Positions 46,315 to 57,904 of a stretch of 64,000 bases of DNA are shown piece after piece. The first letter of the stretch is position 1; each line of letters starts with the position of its first letter. The stretch spans positions 105,001 to 169,000 of the forward strand of contig JAOTOM010004373.1 in the NCBI GenBank assembly GCA_034440615.1. The letters run 5' to 3'. The notes beneath the pieces are model-generated. The model did not search any database. It had not been told where the DNA came from and was given only the letters and a program-made list of their open reading frames with translations. Position numbers and translations under genes: made by a program. This DNA comes from Ashinkailepas kermadecensis (Eukaryota > Arthropoda > Thecostraca > Neolepadidae).

Positions 46315-46659
46315 GGAGAACATGTCACCCTGCCCGCCCACCGGCTCGCCGGCGGAGCGCCGAGTCTGTGCTGGGCGATCAGACGCGCGGTTAGATACAC
46401 GCGATCACAGCACCACTGCCGACGCCCACTGGCCCGCCGAGCACAACACACATTATTTCTACCCGTGTGTTTGGCATCTCCGTCCATTTGAATCGTCTTG
46501 CATTGATCAGTTGCCGAGCTTCGGTGGTATCGACTGCGTCCGGTCCAATCTCGCTCGAGATGGAACTGTCACAAACTGAGCACGTGGACCCAGTCAAAAC
46601 GGCACGGTGGGGAATGCTAGACAGATCGAGTGTCCACGGAAGTTGTTTGGAGCCCGAGG
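46315..46659. other. no gene recognised
   Basis: Unique sequence; nothing recognised. Confidence 0.5.
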
Positions 46660-46820
46660 GGTCGTGAAATTCAACACCAGCCGACGCCAATGGTATGGTG
46701 GGATGTGTGCGGTCTGAGGAGCTGTGAAATCTCACACTAGCCGACGCCAATGCAAATGGTACGGTGGGATGTGTGCGGTCTGAGGAGCTGTGAAATTCCA
46801 CACCAGTCGACACCAGCGGT
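46660..46820. repeat. about 60-66-bp tandem repeat, 3 copies
   Basis: gtgaaattcaacaccagccg-type phrases recur at about 46664, 46724 and 46790, with ggtgggatgtgtgcggtctg between them. Confidence 0.88.
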
Positions 46821-47059
46821 ATTGTGGAGATTCGTCCTCGATTTTACACTTTGTTAAGCCGATATAGACATATTGGGCTATAAAACTCCACTTCAGTCGA
46901 CACAAAACACGTTCTTGCAGTACGAAAACAGCTATCGAACAAGGTGGGCTCTTTGGCACGAGAAAAGAAAACAGGAGAAACAGGCAAGTGGCTTTGTACA
47001 ATTAGTTGTAGACGAAGCTGATTATCACTATTAGTTTCAGAAATTAGTAGATGTGTATG
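46821..47059. other. no gene recognised
   Basis: Unique sequence; nothing recognised. Confidence 0.5.
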
Positions 47060-47792
47060 GCTGGTAGGGACCACCTTCGACGGTTGATCAGGTGAACAAA
47101 CCGGTGGGCTGGCAGGGACCACCTTGGATGGTTGATCAGGTGAACAAACCGGTGGGTTGGCAGGGACCACCTTCGATGGTTGATCAGGTGAACAAACCGG
47201 TGGGCTGGCAGGGACCACCTTCGATGGTTGATCAGATGAACAAACCAGTGGGTTGGCAGGGACCACCTTCGATGGTTGATCAGGTGAACAAACCGGTGGG
47301 TTGGCAGGGACCACCTTCGATGGTTGATCAGGTGAACAAACCGGTGGGTTGGCAGGGACCACCTTCGATGGTTGATCAGGTGAACAAACCGGTGGGTTGG
47401 CAGGGACCACCTTCGATGGTTGATCAGGTGAACAAACCGGTGGGTTGGCAGGGACCACCTTCGATGGTTGATCAGGTGAACAAACCGGTGGGTTGGCAGG
47501 GACCACCTTCGATGGTTGATCAGGTGAACAAACCGGTGGGCTGGCAGGGACCACCTTCGATGGTTGATCAGATGAACAAACCAGTGGGTTGGCAGGGACC
47601 ACCTTCGACGGTTGATCAGGTGAAAAAACCGGAGGGTTGGCAGGGACCACCTTCGATGGTTGATCAGGTGAACAAACCGGTGGGTTGGCAGGGACCACCT
47701 TCGATGGTTGATCAGGTGAACAAACCGGTGGGCTGGCAGGGACCACCTTCGATGGTTGATCAGGTGAACAAAACCGGTGGGTTGACAGGGAC
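47060..47792. repeat. 48-bp minisatellite, 15 copies
   Basis: ggttggcagggaccaccttc then gatggttgatcaggtgaaca, with a 48-bp period. The period is 16 codons, so a 16-residue repeat (NKPVGWQGPPSMVDQV) is open on the plus strand, and the minus strand is open too. Variants ggc/ggt and ccg/cca would be silent in that frame, but atg/acg, gtg/atg and gtg/gag would not. I see no start context or signal outside the array that makes a real protein likely. Confidence 0.96.
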
Positions 47793-47904
47793 AAAAGCCG
47801 TAATTATACTGTCAGCCATAATTTACTGGCGCTCCATGGCGAATGCAGGCGTCCGTGCGCCCTGCTCGTCGAGCGGAACCCATCGTACCGCACTGGGAAT
47901 CACA

Positions 47905-48150
47905 ACCGTCGCCGCCACCGCTGCGTCACTGCCACTGCTGTCACCACCACCGCTGCGTCACTGCCACTGCTGTCACCACCACTGCTGCGTTACTGCCACT
48001 GCTGTCACCACCACTGCTGTGCCATCGCCACCGCTGCGTTACTGCCACTGCTGTCACCACCACTGCTGTGCAATCGCCACTGCTGCGTTACTGCCACTGC
48101 TGTCACCACCACTGCTGTGCCACCGCCACCGCTGCGTTACTGTCACTGCC
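47905..48150. repeat. irregular CACTGCTGTCACCAC repeat
   Basis: ccactgctgtcaccaccact and gctgcgttactgccactgct steps recur with irregular 12-33 bp spacing. The array mixes CCACYGCTG and TGCGTTACTG submotifs. Confidence 0.88.
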
Positions 48151-48354
48151 CTTTCACGGTTACTGCCACGAACCGGCCACGACCGGCCATCCAGCAGTCG
48201 CCTGCCGTGAACCGAGGCCCGATATCGCCGCCGTCCCCTCTCTTGACGTCAGTCGGACTGGCAGCTGTGAACATACTGTCCCACCCCTCCAGTCTTGTTA
48301 TTTCCTCGCTCCGTTTAGAATCCTGACTCCACTCAACATCTCTGTACCCCCCCC

Positions 48355-48532
48355 GTGTCACGACACTTCCGTGTGACTGCGTCACGGCACCTCCGTGTGA
48401 CTGCGTCACGGCACCTCCGTGTGACTGCGTCACGGCACCTCCGTGTGACTGCGTCACAGCACCTCCGCGTGACTGCGTCACAGCACCTCCGTGTGACTGC
48501 GTCACGGCACCTCCGTGTGACTGCGTCACGGG
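48355..48532. repeat. 24-bp minisatellite, about 7 copies
   Basis: cgtcacggcacctccgtgtg plus actg repeats every 24 bp, with cgtcacag and ccgcgtg variants. Each unit contains CGTCAC. Confidence 0.95.
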
Positions 48533-48573
48533 TCCTAACCATCAATGCGTGTGCCGCTATTTAGCGTTTACTA

Positions 48574-49268
48574 TACCGTCTGACAGACAGAAGTGTCACG
48601 TCGCACGCCTCTCAATCCCGACCGTCCCGACCCACACCCATGGTGAGATGGGTACCAACGGTTATAACCTTGACAGACAGGCACCCTTCAATCCCGACCG
48701 TCCGACCCACACCCATGGTGAGATGGGTACCAACGGTGTACCGTGTTGACAGACAGGCACGCCTCTCAATCCCGACCGTACCCATGTTGAGATGGGTCCA
48801 CGGTTACTATACCGTCTGACAGACAGGCACGCCTCTCAATCCCCACTCCCGACCCACACCCATGGTGAGATGGGTACCAACGGTTACTATACCGTCTGAC
48901 AGACAGGCACGCCTCTCAATCCCGAGCTATCGCCGACCCACACCATTGAGATGGGTACCAACGGTTACTATACCGTTTTAAAAAAAGGGGCTCAATCCCG
49001 ACCGTTCCGACCCACACCCATGGTGAGATGGGTACCAACGGTTACTATACCGTCTGACAGACAGAAGTGTCACGTCGCACGCCTCTCAATCCCGACCGCC
49101 CCGACCCACACCCATGGTGAGATGGGTACCAACGGTTACTATACCGTCTGACAGACAGGCACGCCTCTCAATCGACCGTTCCGACCCACACCCATGGTGA
49201 GATGGGTACCAACGGTTATATACCGTCTGACAGACAGGCACGCCTCTCAATCCCGACCGCCCCGACCC
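48574..49268. repeat. about 80-bp minisatellite, 9 copies, with two inverted motifs per unit
   Basis: Units contain ctgacagacaggcacgcctc, ctcaatcccgaccg, cacacccatggtgagatggg and taccaacggttactatacc. Unit length varies by small deletions. Each full unit holds ACCCAT-ggtgag-ATGGGT and ACGGT-tactat-ACCGT, which could form two small stem-loops. Two units carry agaagtgtcacgtcg in place of ggcacg. Confidence 0.93.
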
Positions 49269-49413
49269 TGTCACACCACTGCGTCCAGGTGACTGTCCGT
49301 ATTGCTACCAGAGCGGGCGAGACAGCCATGGCGCCTGAGGCGCTAGTCACATCAGCCGCTACGTCACCAAGATGGTGACCCCGGGCCACGTCGGTCCGGG
49401 CCGGGCGCCAAGT

Positions 49414-49552
49414 AGCCACGATGGCACAGTAGCCACGATGGCAAGTAGCCACGATGGCAAGCCACGATGGCAAGCCACGATGGCAAGTAGCCACAATGGC
49501 AAGCCACGATGGCAAGTAGCCACGATGGCAAGTAGCCACGATGGCATAGTAA
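49414..49552. repeat. short AGTAGCCACGATGGCA repeat
   Basis: The 16-bp unit agtagccacgatggca is mixed with shorter agccacgatggca units of 13 bp, about 9 copies. Confidence 0.93.
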
Positions 49553-49974
49553 GCACGCACATTGACAAGTGCCTCTCATGTTCCTGTCTCTACCTGCCAC
49601 TGTCTCTCATTGTTATTGACTCTCCAGTCGAGGAACGATATTTTCCGCGCCAGTTTTGGTGGCTGTTCACTTGTGGAGACATGCAGTATCAAACTTACAT
49701 TCGCCAGCACTGGCCAGCACTGGCCAGCGCGTTGGATGCAGTGTCCAGTGCCAATAACACCGAGTAAAACTAATGGAGACAACGCCTGAAAAGCCGTACA
49801 GCCATTTTGAAATGCCGAATGAGCTCGGTCAAAAGTGAACCCAGGAAATATTTTTCAGTCATTATAGGAATCAAGAGACTTGAATACATACGCTTTTCGC
49901 AATAGGCATGTGAACGTTTTTTTTAATCACCCTAGTATCATAGGTGTTGTTTTATGAAAATTATGGCGGGGCAG
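49553..49974. other. no gene recognised
   Basis: Unique sequence; nothing recognised. Confidence 0.5.
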
Positions 49975-50760
49975 TGCTACGGGATTGATGTAGGTATAAG
50001 ATGTGGCCGTTTCACACGCGAATCAAAGGAGGGGGGTGGGGGGGGAATCCACCCGCTTCTCCTGCTTTTTTAACATTGTCTAATAGACGGGCAGCGATAT
50101 TGAAGAAGCACCTTGGGTTCGTTTACGACGCATTCAACCGCTCGGTCATATAGCGTCGCCAACCTCTCACGCCGATTGGTCACGGGTGGAGTCGGTAAAT
50201 GCCGTCGGTTGTGAGATTCGAACCCACAATCTTGCGATCAACAGTCCGACGCTCTACCGACTGAGCTACCGCGGCCCCCGGGCGGCGATATTGTAATGCA
50301 ATCTTGTGACATTGCTAAAAATCGCTAAGCGCATCCTCTCCAACACAAAATCTAAACCAATTAGTAACTATGGAAATTGCGGGGTGCCAAATCGACTGAC
50401 CTGGCAGCGGCCAGCGAGCGTTGAAGGTCACAAAGGCTTCGTCGGTGCGATATAGCGGCGGTACGATGAGACAGCTGATCATGACCTCATTTGACCTTAA
50501 AGGCTTAGGGTCATGAAATTTGTAGTTCACTACATCCGTAATCTACTCTCCAAATTGTGTGCTTATAGCTTCAGCAGCTTCCGAAATCTTAGGGGCAGGG
50601 TCCGAATCCTCCCCCCCCCCTCCTCCTCCTCCTTGTCCCTCCTGTGCGTGTTATGTGAGAGGCCCTGGGGCGCTCGTGTTAATCGACCCTGTCCTCAATT
50701 ATGTTTGTATGCTAGATTTAGGCCACTTAATCTGCTGATGGGATAAATGTACAATTTATT
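49975..50760 (+). repeat. dispersed repeat copy 1, split by a SINE
   Basis: Aligns along its length with 51190-51765, including gggcggcgatattgtaatgc, gtagttcactacatcc, ccaaattgtgtgcttata and ctgtcctcaattatgtttgt. A SINE at 50103-50278 splits it. Near its right side, gtgagaggccctggggcgctcgtgttaa resembles the terminal segment of the TTAA element at 14589-15496, so it may belong to or include that transposon family. Confidence 0.85.
50088..50293 (-). mobile_element. tRNA-derived SINE, copy E, with a different head
   Basis: A 176-bp element (50103-50278) between cgggcagcgatattg (50088-50102) and cgggcggcgatattg (50279-50293), a 15-bp duplication with one mismatch. On the minus strand it starts GGGGGCCGCGGTAGCTCAG, a Lys/Asn-like A box region (TAGCTCAGTCGGTAGAG), with a GTT-like anticodon position and B box GGTTCGAATCTC. 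The anticodon stem has two mismatches and the acceptor stem does not close, so it is not a tRNA gene. Its body is that of copies A, B, C and F. Confidence 0.9.
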
Positions 50761-51189
50761 TATTTTACAATTGATTCCTGACTTAGAACCAGCCATAGTA
50801 ACAGGTAACTGCTAACTGGAGGCTGAGGTCTCGGGATCTGCATGTCAATATCGCTGGCAGAGGAATCAGGACAGAACGTACTTAACACGGCCAACCTGAA
50901 TTGAAATCACGACAGGAACGAGGACGGAAATGGCGTTTGGTACCAGAATGCCATAATACGTCCATGTGAAATGCACTCAAGCTCTGCCTCAGTGTGCTCT
51001 TGCTGTGCGATTATCCCGCATCAATTTACGTATAAAAATACAACATAGGTATGTATGAAAAGTGAACATTTGGATTATTCTTGTTTAAGTAAAGAAACCA
51101 TGCCACGGATGAAGGAACTTTCTGATGGAACTTTTCACAACTTTCCCCCAGTTCTATGGTGGAATTTTCCCAGGTTATTCCATTGTTTG
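50761..51189. other. no gene recognised
   Basis: Spacer between the two dispersed repeat copies; nothing recognised. Confidence 0.5.
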
Positions 51190-51765
51190 CCAAAGAGCTA
51201 CAAGATTGATGTAAGTATAATAAGTGGCTATTTTACACCCTTACCGAAGGAGGGGGGAGGAATCTGCCCACTTCTCCTGTTTTTTTTTAAACATCATCCC
51301 GTAAACGGGCGGCGATATTGTAATGCAATCTTGTGACTTTGCTAAAAATCGATAAGCGCACCCTATGCATCACAGAATCGAAATCCGTTCGTAAATATAG
51401 GAATTGCGGGGTGGACCAAATCGACCGACCTGGCGGCGGCCGGCGAGCGTTCAATGTTCCAAAGGCGGTGGAGCGGCGGTGCGGTGAGACAGCCAATCAC
51501 GACCTCCTTTGAACTTAAAGGCCCAGGGCCACGACATTTGTAGTTCACTACATCCACAATCTACCCTCCAAATTGTGTGCTTATAACTTCAGTGGTTTCC
51601 GAAATCTTAGAGGCAGGGGACGAATCCTCTCCCCCCCCCTCCTGTGAGTGTTATGTGAGAGGCCCTCCGGCGCTTGTGTTAATCGGCCCTGTCCTCAATT
51701 ATGTTTGTATCCTATATTTAGGCCGCTTAATCTGCTTATAGGAAAAATGTACAGTTGATGTGATG
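51190..51765 (+). repeat. dispersed repeat copy 2, with the empty SINE site
   Basis: Homologous to 49975-50760 but lacking the SINE. cgggcggcgatattg occurs once, at 51305-51319, exactly where copy 1 has the duplicated flanks. Its right part keeps gtgagaggccctccggcgct followed by tgtgttaa, like the end of the TTAA element in LINE A. Confidence 0.85.
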
Positions 51766-53658
51766 CTCAAGATAAAGATACAAATATAACGACACCTCTA
51801 GAAGACCAGGTTATCACTTAAGGGGCATACAATTGTCCGATTCAATTGAAAGCTCGACAAAAGAACAGCGAATTAAAGTGTCGAAATGTTCCGTTCCATC
51901 GGTGTGCAAGAGTTCCCAGCCACGTTTCCTCCGTTGCTCATATATCAACGAATAATCTACGAGCGCAACCACACACAAGCGTGATGGCGAACTATTCATA
52001 TATTTGTACCATTAGTATTTGTAGGCAAGACACAGAAACACACCCAGGTCGGGAATCATGGCTCCGGTCATACCAACATGCATTATACAGACTGGGACAG
52101 TGGATAGGACTGCGTTCAGACATTAAATATAAGATGCGGAGTTCTTATATGTAACTTTAAATTCGACTTGAGATCATATTAAATGTTCTTTCTTGATGGT
52201 GAAAAGATGACAATATGTAATCATTATCAAGTACAGTTGAGAGTTAAATCTACCTAACACCGTTAGGTAATCTACCTAATCTAATAAAATCTACCGGCAC
52301 CGGCTTCACGTCAGTTCATCTCATACCAATATCTTCTGAAAAGAGGCCGAGTTCAATATATCCTCAAAATCCAAGCAAGCAAGACCAAGTGGGTTTTAGC
52401 ATTTGTTTCACTGCGTTCGCTCGGAACTCTCGCTCACTCTGTCTGAACAGTCAGTGCAAATTCGTAAGGTGAACGCTGCCTGGGAAACGAATGTGATGGA
52501 ATGTGTGGTAAGTATGGCTATATCTAGCAATCTAAATAATATCAGACCTTTTTGACCTTCACATTTTAGTGACTTGTTATGAAAAAAAATAAGGTGTGGT
52601 GGCTGTTGCAAAATTCCCTCACGAAGAAAATAATACAACGCATCTGCCTTTACTAATCTGAGGGCACATGCCACACAACTCAGAAGTTTTAGGAACGACA
52701 CCGTCATTTGCCATCTGTCGCAGTCTCCCACCAACAGCCAGACTACAACACCAAGATGCACAAATGCATGTGTGTGACCATATCACACCCCTGCAACAGA
52801 TTATCTTTCACCCCTGTAACCTCAACACCGTTACCAGTACCAGTACCCTACTACAAAGGACATGCATGGGGTGGAATGAAGCAGCCGTAGTGAGCGATGT
52901 AAAAGGGATCTCGATCCATGCCTCGTAGCGTTTCTAAACTAAAGTAGCGGAACAAATGTTGTCGATATTGAATTGGGCCCCTCATCACCAACGTCAAGCG
53001 AAAACTTTGCATATGCACACTTGCTGCCTGTATTGTCTGGGAAAGAACCCGGTACACATGGGCAGGGAAAAAGCAATGTTGGGAACAAAATCTGGCCACA
53101 TGCGAGCAAGCGTGGTTTCTGTGAACGAGGTCGGAATAACAGCAGGTAAGTACAGTACAAGGCATCAAATGTGCACCACTGTCTGGCTGTCTAATCCGCT
53201 GATATTACGGAATTCAGATGGTATTAATTTATCGTGTACTAAATACACAGCATGTACAATATTTTGATGTTTCTGTACTATTTTACGGGTGCCTGTAGCT
53301 GCTCTAATAAGTATCCATTTCTGATGTCTCTCCGTGTTATATGCTCTATATATCTTATATGGTAAAATACATATGCGTCGCCACTCCCCAAGTAGGTACG
53401 TGTCTGCGAAATAGGCAAGGTAGGCGTTATAGCCACGGAAAATATAAAAGAAGGTATTGTATCACACATGTAGCCAAACATAGCTTATTAGGAAATAATA
53501 GGAAATTAATTATACCCCATAATGAAGATTGGGCATCGGGTGATGGGTCGTGCACGATGTTGTAGCCCAAGGAAAAAGACGATGATGTGTAAAAAAAAGT
53601 AATCTTCAAAACCCAACATGTTAACGTCCGCGGCGCGGCGGCCCTGCCAGCTCCGGGG
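51766..53658. other. no gene recognised
   Basis: About 1.9 kb with no recognised gene, RNA or tandem repeat. Frames up to about 118 residues have no family motif. Confidence 0.5.
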
Positions 53659-54888
53659 ACCCCTGCCAGGGGCGGATTCAGGAATTGTCATGGGGGCACT
53701 TGTCTGAAGGTGCGCCGTTTCTTCGGAGGAGTGCCACTGCGTAAGTACTTGGAGGCGGGGGCGGATACAGGGGTGGCACTGAAGACATGTGCCCCTAGGA
53801 AAATTGACGCCCCTTCGGCCGGGAAAATGCTCCACTGTGGGAATGTTCGAGTGCATCCCCATCGAATTTTTCAGCCAGATTCAGTGAAGAATTATCTCAG
53901 AGAAAAAGGAGTACTCTTCGGTATGGTCGAATGCATCCCCTCGAAATATTTAGCCAGAGGCGCTCCTTGGAAGGAAAAGACCCCCATTCAGAGTGTCAGA
54001 GTCCCCATCGAATTTGTGAGCCAGAAGCGCACATTCGAAGATAAAGGCGCCCCTCCGGGAAGGCCCGAGTGCACCCCACCCCTCGATTTTGTTTTCAGCT
54101 GGAGGCGACCCTCCAGTGACCAAGTTCTCCTCATGACAAGTATTGGTGTCTGTCCCGGTCTCCTCCATCAGCGGCCTGTGTCAGACCTCTGGGCAGGTCT
54201 AAGTGTCTGTCCCGGTCTCCTCCATCAGCGGCCTGTGTCAGACCTCTGGGCAGGTCTAAGTGTCTGTCCCGGTCTCCTCCATCAGCGGCCTGTGTCAGAC
54301 CTCTGGACAGGTCTGAGTGCCTGTCCCGGTCTCCTTCATCAGCGGCCTGTGTCAGACCTCTGGGCAGGTCAGAGTGTCTGTCCCAGTCTCCTCCATCAGC
54401 GGCCTGTGTCAGACCTCTGGGCAGGTCAGAGTGTCTGTCCCGTCTCCTCCATCAGCGGCCTGTGTCAGACCTCTGGGCAGGTCTAAGTGTCTGTCCCGGT
54501 CTCCTCCATCAGCGGCCTGTGTCAGACCTCTGGGCAGGTCAGGGTACCTGCCCCGGTCTCCTCTGGACAGGTCAGGGTACCTGCCCCGGTCTCCTCTGGA
54601 CAGGACAACCATGACAATTCCTAAACTCGCTTCTGCCTGGAGGGGTGCCTTTTCCGTCCGAGGGGTCTGGTAGAAAAAAATTATAAGGGGGAGGTCCATT
54701 CAAGCACAATAAAGAGGCGCCTTTTCTCTCGGAGGGGCGCTTTTGACTAAACATTTATAGGGGGTTCACTCGAGTCTTCCCGGGTGGGCGCCCTTTCCCG
54801 GTCGGAGGAGCGGCCACCATTCATGGGAGGGAGGCATATGACCCCAGTCCTCCCCCCACCCCACCCTGTATGTGCCCCTGACTCCTGC
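53659..54888. mobile_element. hAT-like non-autonomous transposon with near-perfect 8-bp TSD
   Basis: The element 53667-54880 (1,214 bp) starts CAGGGGCGGATTCAGG and ends with the complement of CAGGGGCACATACAGG, matching at 13 of 16. Flanks acccctgc (53659-53666) and actcctgc (54881-54888) match at 7 of 8. CAGGGGCGGA-type ends are typical of hAT. The interior holds a 57-bp array and many ggcgcccct/gtgcccc steps. Open frames through it have no transposase motif. Confidence 0.78.
54146..54605. repeat. 57-bp minisatellite inside the hAT-like element
   Basis: tgtcccggtctcctccatca recurs at 54151, 54208 and 54265 and on, 57 bp apart, with agcggcctgtgtcagacctc. About 7 copies, then short ggtacctgccccggtctcct repeats. 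One copy lacks a base (cccgtctcc). Confidence 0.93.
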
Positions 54889-54889
54889 A

Positions 54890-55530
54890 TCTGCAAGCTA
54901 GCAGTTGGCGGAGTTCAGGCTACCACAGTTGTCTCCTTTCTCCGAAGAAGACAGACCTCTAGCCAACGCAGATGGGCTGTGCGTTTCTGGTGGCTGGCAT
55001 CCAAGAAGACAGCACCAAGTTCGACCTGGTGGTAGCAAGCCTTTCTATGTCGATCGCCACGCAGGTGCGGATATCATCACGGCCCAGACGCCCATTTTCG
55101 TGGCCCGTGTTGACGCCCTGAGACGTAGATTAGCGCAATCGCGAGCGGCCCTCCTGGAAGTCCTATTGCCCTGCCAGCAGCTCGGAGACCAGAGGCCGTT
55201 ACAGCTGCCCCTGCGGATGCACTTCGAACTGGGTACAGCAGGAGATGCCCCACACGTCCGTGAACTGTTGAGAAGACTAATTCCTCGACGGCTGCCGCAG
55301 GCAGCTTTGGCAGTATTATCGCTGCCGTCAGAGGAAGCTTCTCTGGGTCAACTGGCTACCGTAGCTGACAGATTCTTGGAAGTCTCGGCTTGAGGCCTGG
55401 TGTCAGCAATGGCAGCAGGATACTCAGCAGCGCTGACGGTGCCAGTCGGCGCAGCATCTCCGGACAGCAGTTCATTGGCGACACTACAGGGTATAGTCGC
55501 TAAGTTAACGGTGGCGGTCAGTCGCCTGGA
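54890..55530 (+). pseudogene. Ty3/gypsy-type Gag remnant
   Basis: Pieces of a gypsy Gag core are visible across frames. EFRLPQLSPFSEED is followed by IQEDSTKF and DLVVASLSMSIATQV in a shifted frame. Then come QLGDQRPLQLPLRM, a charged leucine-rich segment with RELLRRLIPRRLPQ, and SLGQLATVADRF. This order is that of the capsid-like domain of arthropod-type gypsy Gag proteins. Frameshifts and a stop near 55391 break it. No protease, reverse transcriptase, integrase or LTR is seen. It starts right beside the hAT-like element, which may have inserted at its edge. Confidence 0.72.
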
Positions 55531-55589
55531 AGCCGTCCTGAGTGGCAGGTCACCAGAGAGAACGGGTGGACGTCACCAGTTCCAGGGCC

Positions 55590-55832
55590 ATAGGCGGGGC
55601 CATCGGTGGGACTATCGGCGGAGCCATCGGCGGAGCCATCGGCGGAGCCATCGGCGGGGCCATCGGCGGGGCCATCGGCGGGGCCATCGGTGGGACTATC
55701 GGCGGGGCCATCGGCGGGGCCATCGGTGGGACTATCGGCGGAGCCATCGGCGGGGCCATCGGCGGAGCCATCGGCGGGGCCATCGGCGGGGCCATCGGTG
55801 GGACCATCGGCGGAGCCATCGGCGCCCCCGCT
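55590..55832. repeat. 12-bp minisatellite, about 20 copies
   Basis: The unit ggggccatcggc (variants ggagccatcggc and gggactatcggt) repeats every 12 bp. It sits just after the Gag remnant, where Gag proteins often have low-complexity linkers, so it may have grown from such a linker. Open frames on both strands (AIGG, MAPP, SAGP) are repeat translations. Confidence 0.95.
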
Positions 55833-57105
55833 CCGATCGCAACCCGCAGTTTTATGCTTTTTGCTGCATGCCAATTTCCATTTCATATTGGGGGGGGGGG
55901 GGCAAATACACTATTGGAGGGGCAAAATTTAACATTTAGGGGGCACATGCCCCTCCAAAAGTATACAAAACAACACCCCTGCCTAGTATGCATATTGTTA
56001 ATTTAGGCATGCATGTAGATCCTAAAGTTCAGCCATGCCACAGGCCCGTGGACGGCGTTGCCCGTGGATGTCGTTCTCCACCTCATCACAGTACCGCCAG
56101 TATGTCCGAGCCGGTGATGGAGCGGAGTGCGTGCACCGGTCTCCATACCGCCTCGTCCTCGTCGCTGGCACCTCCGGAAGTGGAGGCGCCCCCGTACGCT
56201 GTGGTGGCACGAGATCTTGAAATAGCCTTCTGTGTATGTGTGGCGGCTCACGGCATGGCCCTCCCCACGCGCCAATCGATCCAGCGTGGAAGGCGCGCGG
56301 GCCGCCCTCTGGGGGTGAGGCGCCACACTGGCGAGACCGGACCTAACCACCTGGATCGCCGATGACAGCCTCACACAGTATTAAAATAATGGGCATTCGT
56401 TAGGTGTGAGATGTCGAAACGAGTACCGTAGGATGTCGAAATTCGCCATGGATACAATGTCGCTTAACATAACCTATAAGTTCTTCAAACACAACCTTGA
56501 TCCAACAGTGTACTTAAACGTGCACCTTTTTCTTTTCTTTTGGGGAACGAAATTTAGGTATCACTATTACCATACGATACAATAGCGATAACGACACAAA
56601 ATACCCACCCTATCATCTATATTGCATAACAGACCACACAGTGATACATTATTGGTGAAATACGGTGGAATATACCACTTTCTGAACACTGAATCAACAT
56701 CCCTTCCAAAGAAGTATCGACAGCGTGCTTCTTGATGAGTTGTTTTATGTCTTCATATCCAATTCTAACAATATATCCTTGATAACCATCATGCTTATGC
56801 TCACCATTGCGGATCATGATACACGAACATCTCTTAACACAGTTCCAGGTAAGATGATTACCTATAATATGTTCTGTCATACATTATCATTTGGTAAGCA
56901 TAGGCATTTTGCATCGTTATCGTTAAAATAGTTATCCCTAAATGAGGTATATATACTTTACTTTACCTATACTTTACATTACATGGATCATGGATTACTT
57001 CGGTAGCCTTAGGACCACGCTTCCCTTGACAAGAATCATGATTCCTCGTCTAAGTAACGTAACTCATCACTGCGTGGTGTAAGACAAGGTATCGTGATGA
57101 CGTAT
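55833..57105. other. no gene recognised
   Basis: Contains a (G)13 run at 55890 and gggggcacatgcccctcc at 55938, which resemble hAT-like subterminal sequence, but no paired end was found. The rest is unique with no gene recognised. Confidence 0.45.
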
Positions 57106-57806
57106 TCGCTACCTGTCGCGTCACGTCACGTCACACCATGTCGCGCGACGCTGCGTCACGTCCAATCACTTCACACCACGCCATACCACGTCACAAGACG
57201 TCACGTCACACCACGCCATGGCACGTCACGCCGCATCACGTCACGTCACGTCACGCCGCATCATGTCACGTCACGTCACGCCGCATCATGTTACGTCGCG
57301 TTGCACCGCGTCACGTCACGTGACGCTACGCTGCATCGCGTCAAGTTATGTCACGTCACGTCACATCACGCCAGACCACGCCACACCATGTTGTCACGCC
57401 ACGTCACGTCACGTCACGCCAGACCACGCCACACCATGTTGTCACGCCACGTCACGTCACGTCACGCCAGACCACGCCACACCATGTTGTCACGTCACGT
57501 CACATCACGCCAGACCACGCCACACCATGTTGTCACGTCACGTCACGTCACGCCAGACCACGCCACACCACGTCGTCACGTCACGTTACGTCACGCCACA
57601 CCACGCCACACCATGTCGTCACGTCACGTCACGCCAGACCACGCCACACCACGTCGTCACGTCACGTCACATCACGCCAGACCACGCCACACCATGTCGT
57701 CACGTCACGTCACGTCACGTCACGCCAGACCACGCCACACCATGTCGTCACGTCACGTCACGCCAGAACACGCCACACCATGTCGTCACGTCACGTCACG
57801 CCGCCG
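57106..57806. repeat. CACGTCA-rich minisatellite, 43-53-bp higher-order units
   Basis: The left part is irregular cgtcacgtcacgccgcatca steps. From about 57358 units of about 48 bp recur: ccagaccacgccacaccatg, tygtcacg, then variable numbers of tcacg pentamers. The variable pentamer count makes unit length uneven. It is related in composition to the 2735-3012 array. Confidence 0.93.
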
Positions 57807-57904
57807 TGACGCGACAGACCGGACGGCACCTGTCCATCAGTCGATGACGACACCATTGTCATGTGTGTCGAATGGCCGGCCGGGCTGACAGGCAGAGCGG
57901 CGCG

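Noticed and set aside
47092..48210. A 372-residue frame with a 16-residue repeat
   Set aside because: The minus strand is open over the same array, and variants include non-synonymous changes at a rate that does not suggest selection.
55880..55990. A third hAT-like element end with G-runs and gcacatgcccctcc
   Set aside because: Composition is suggestive, but no paired terminal repeat or 8-bp duplication was found.
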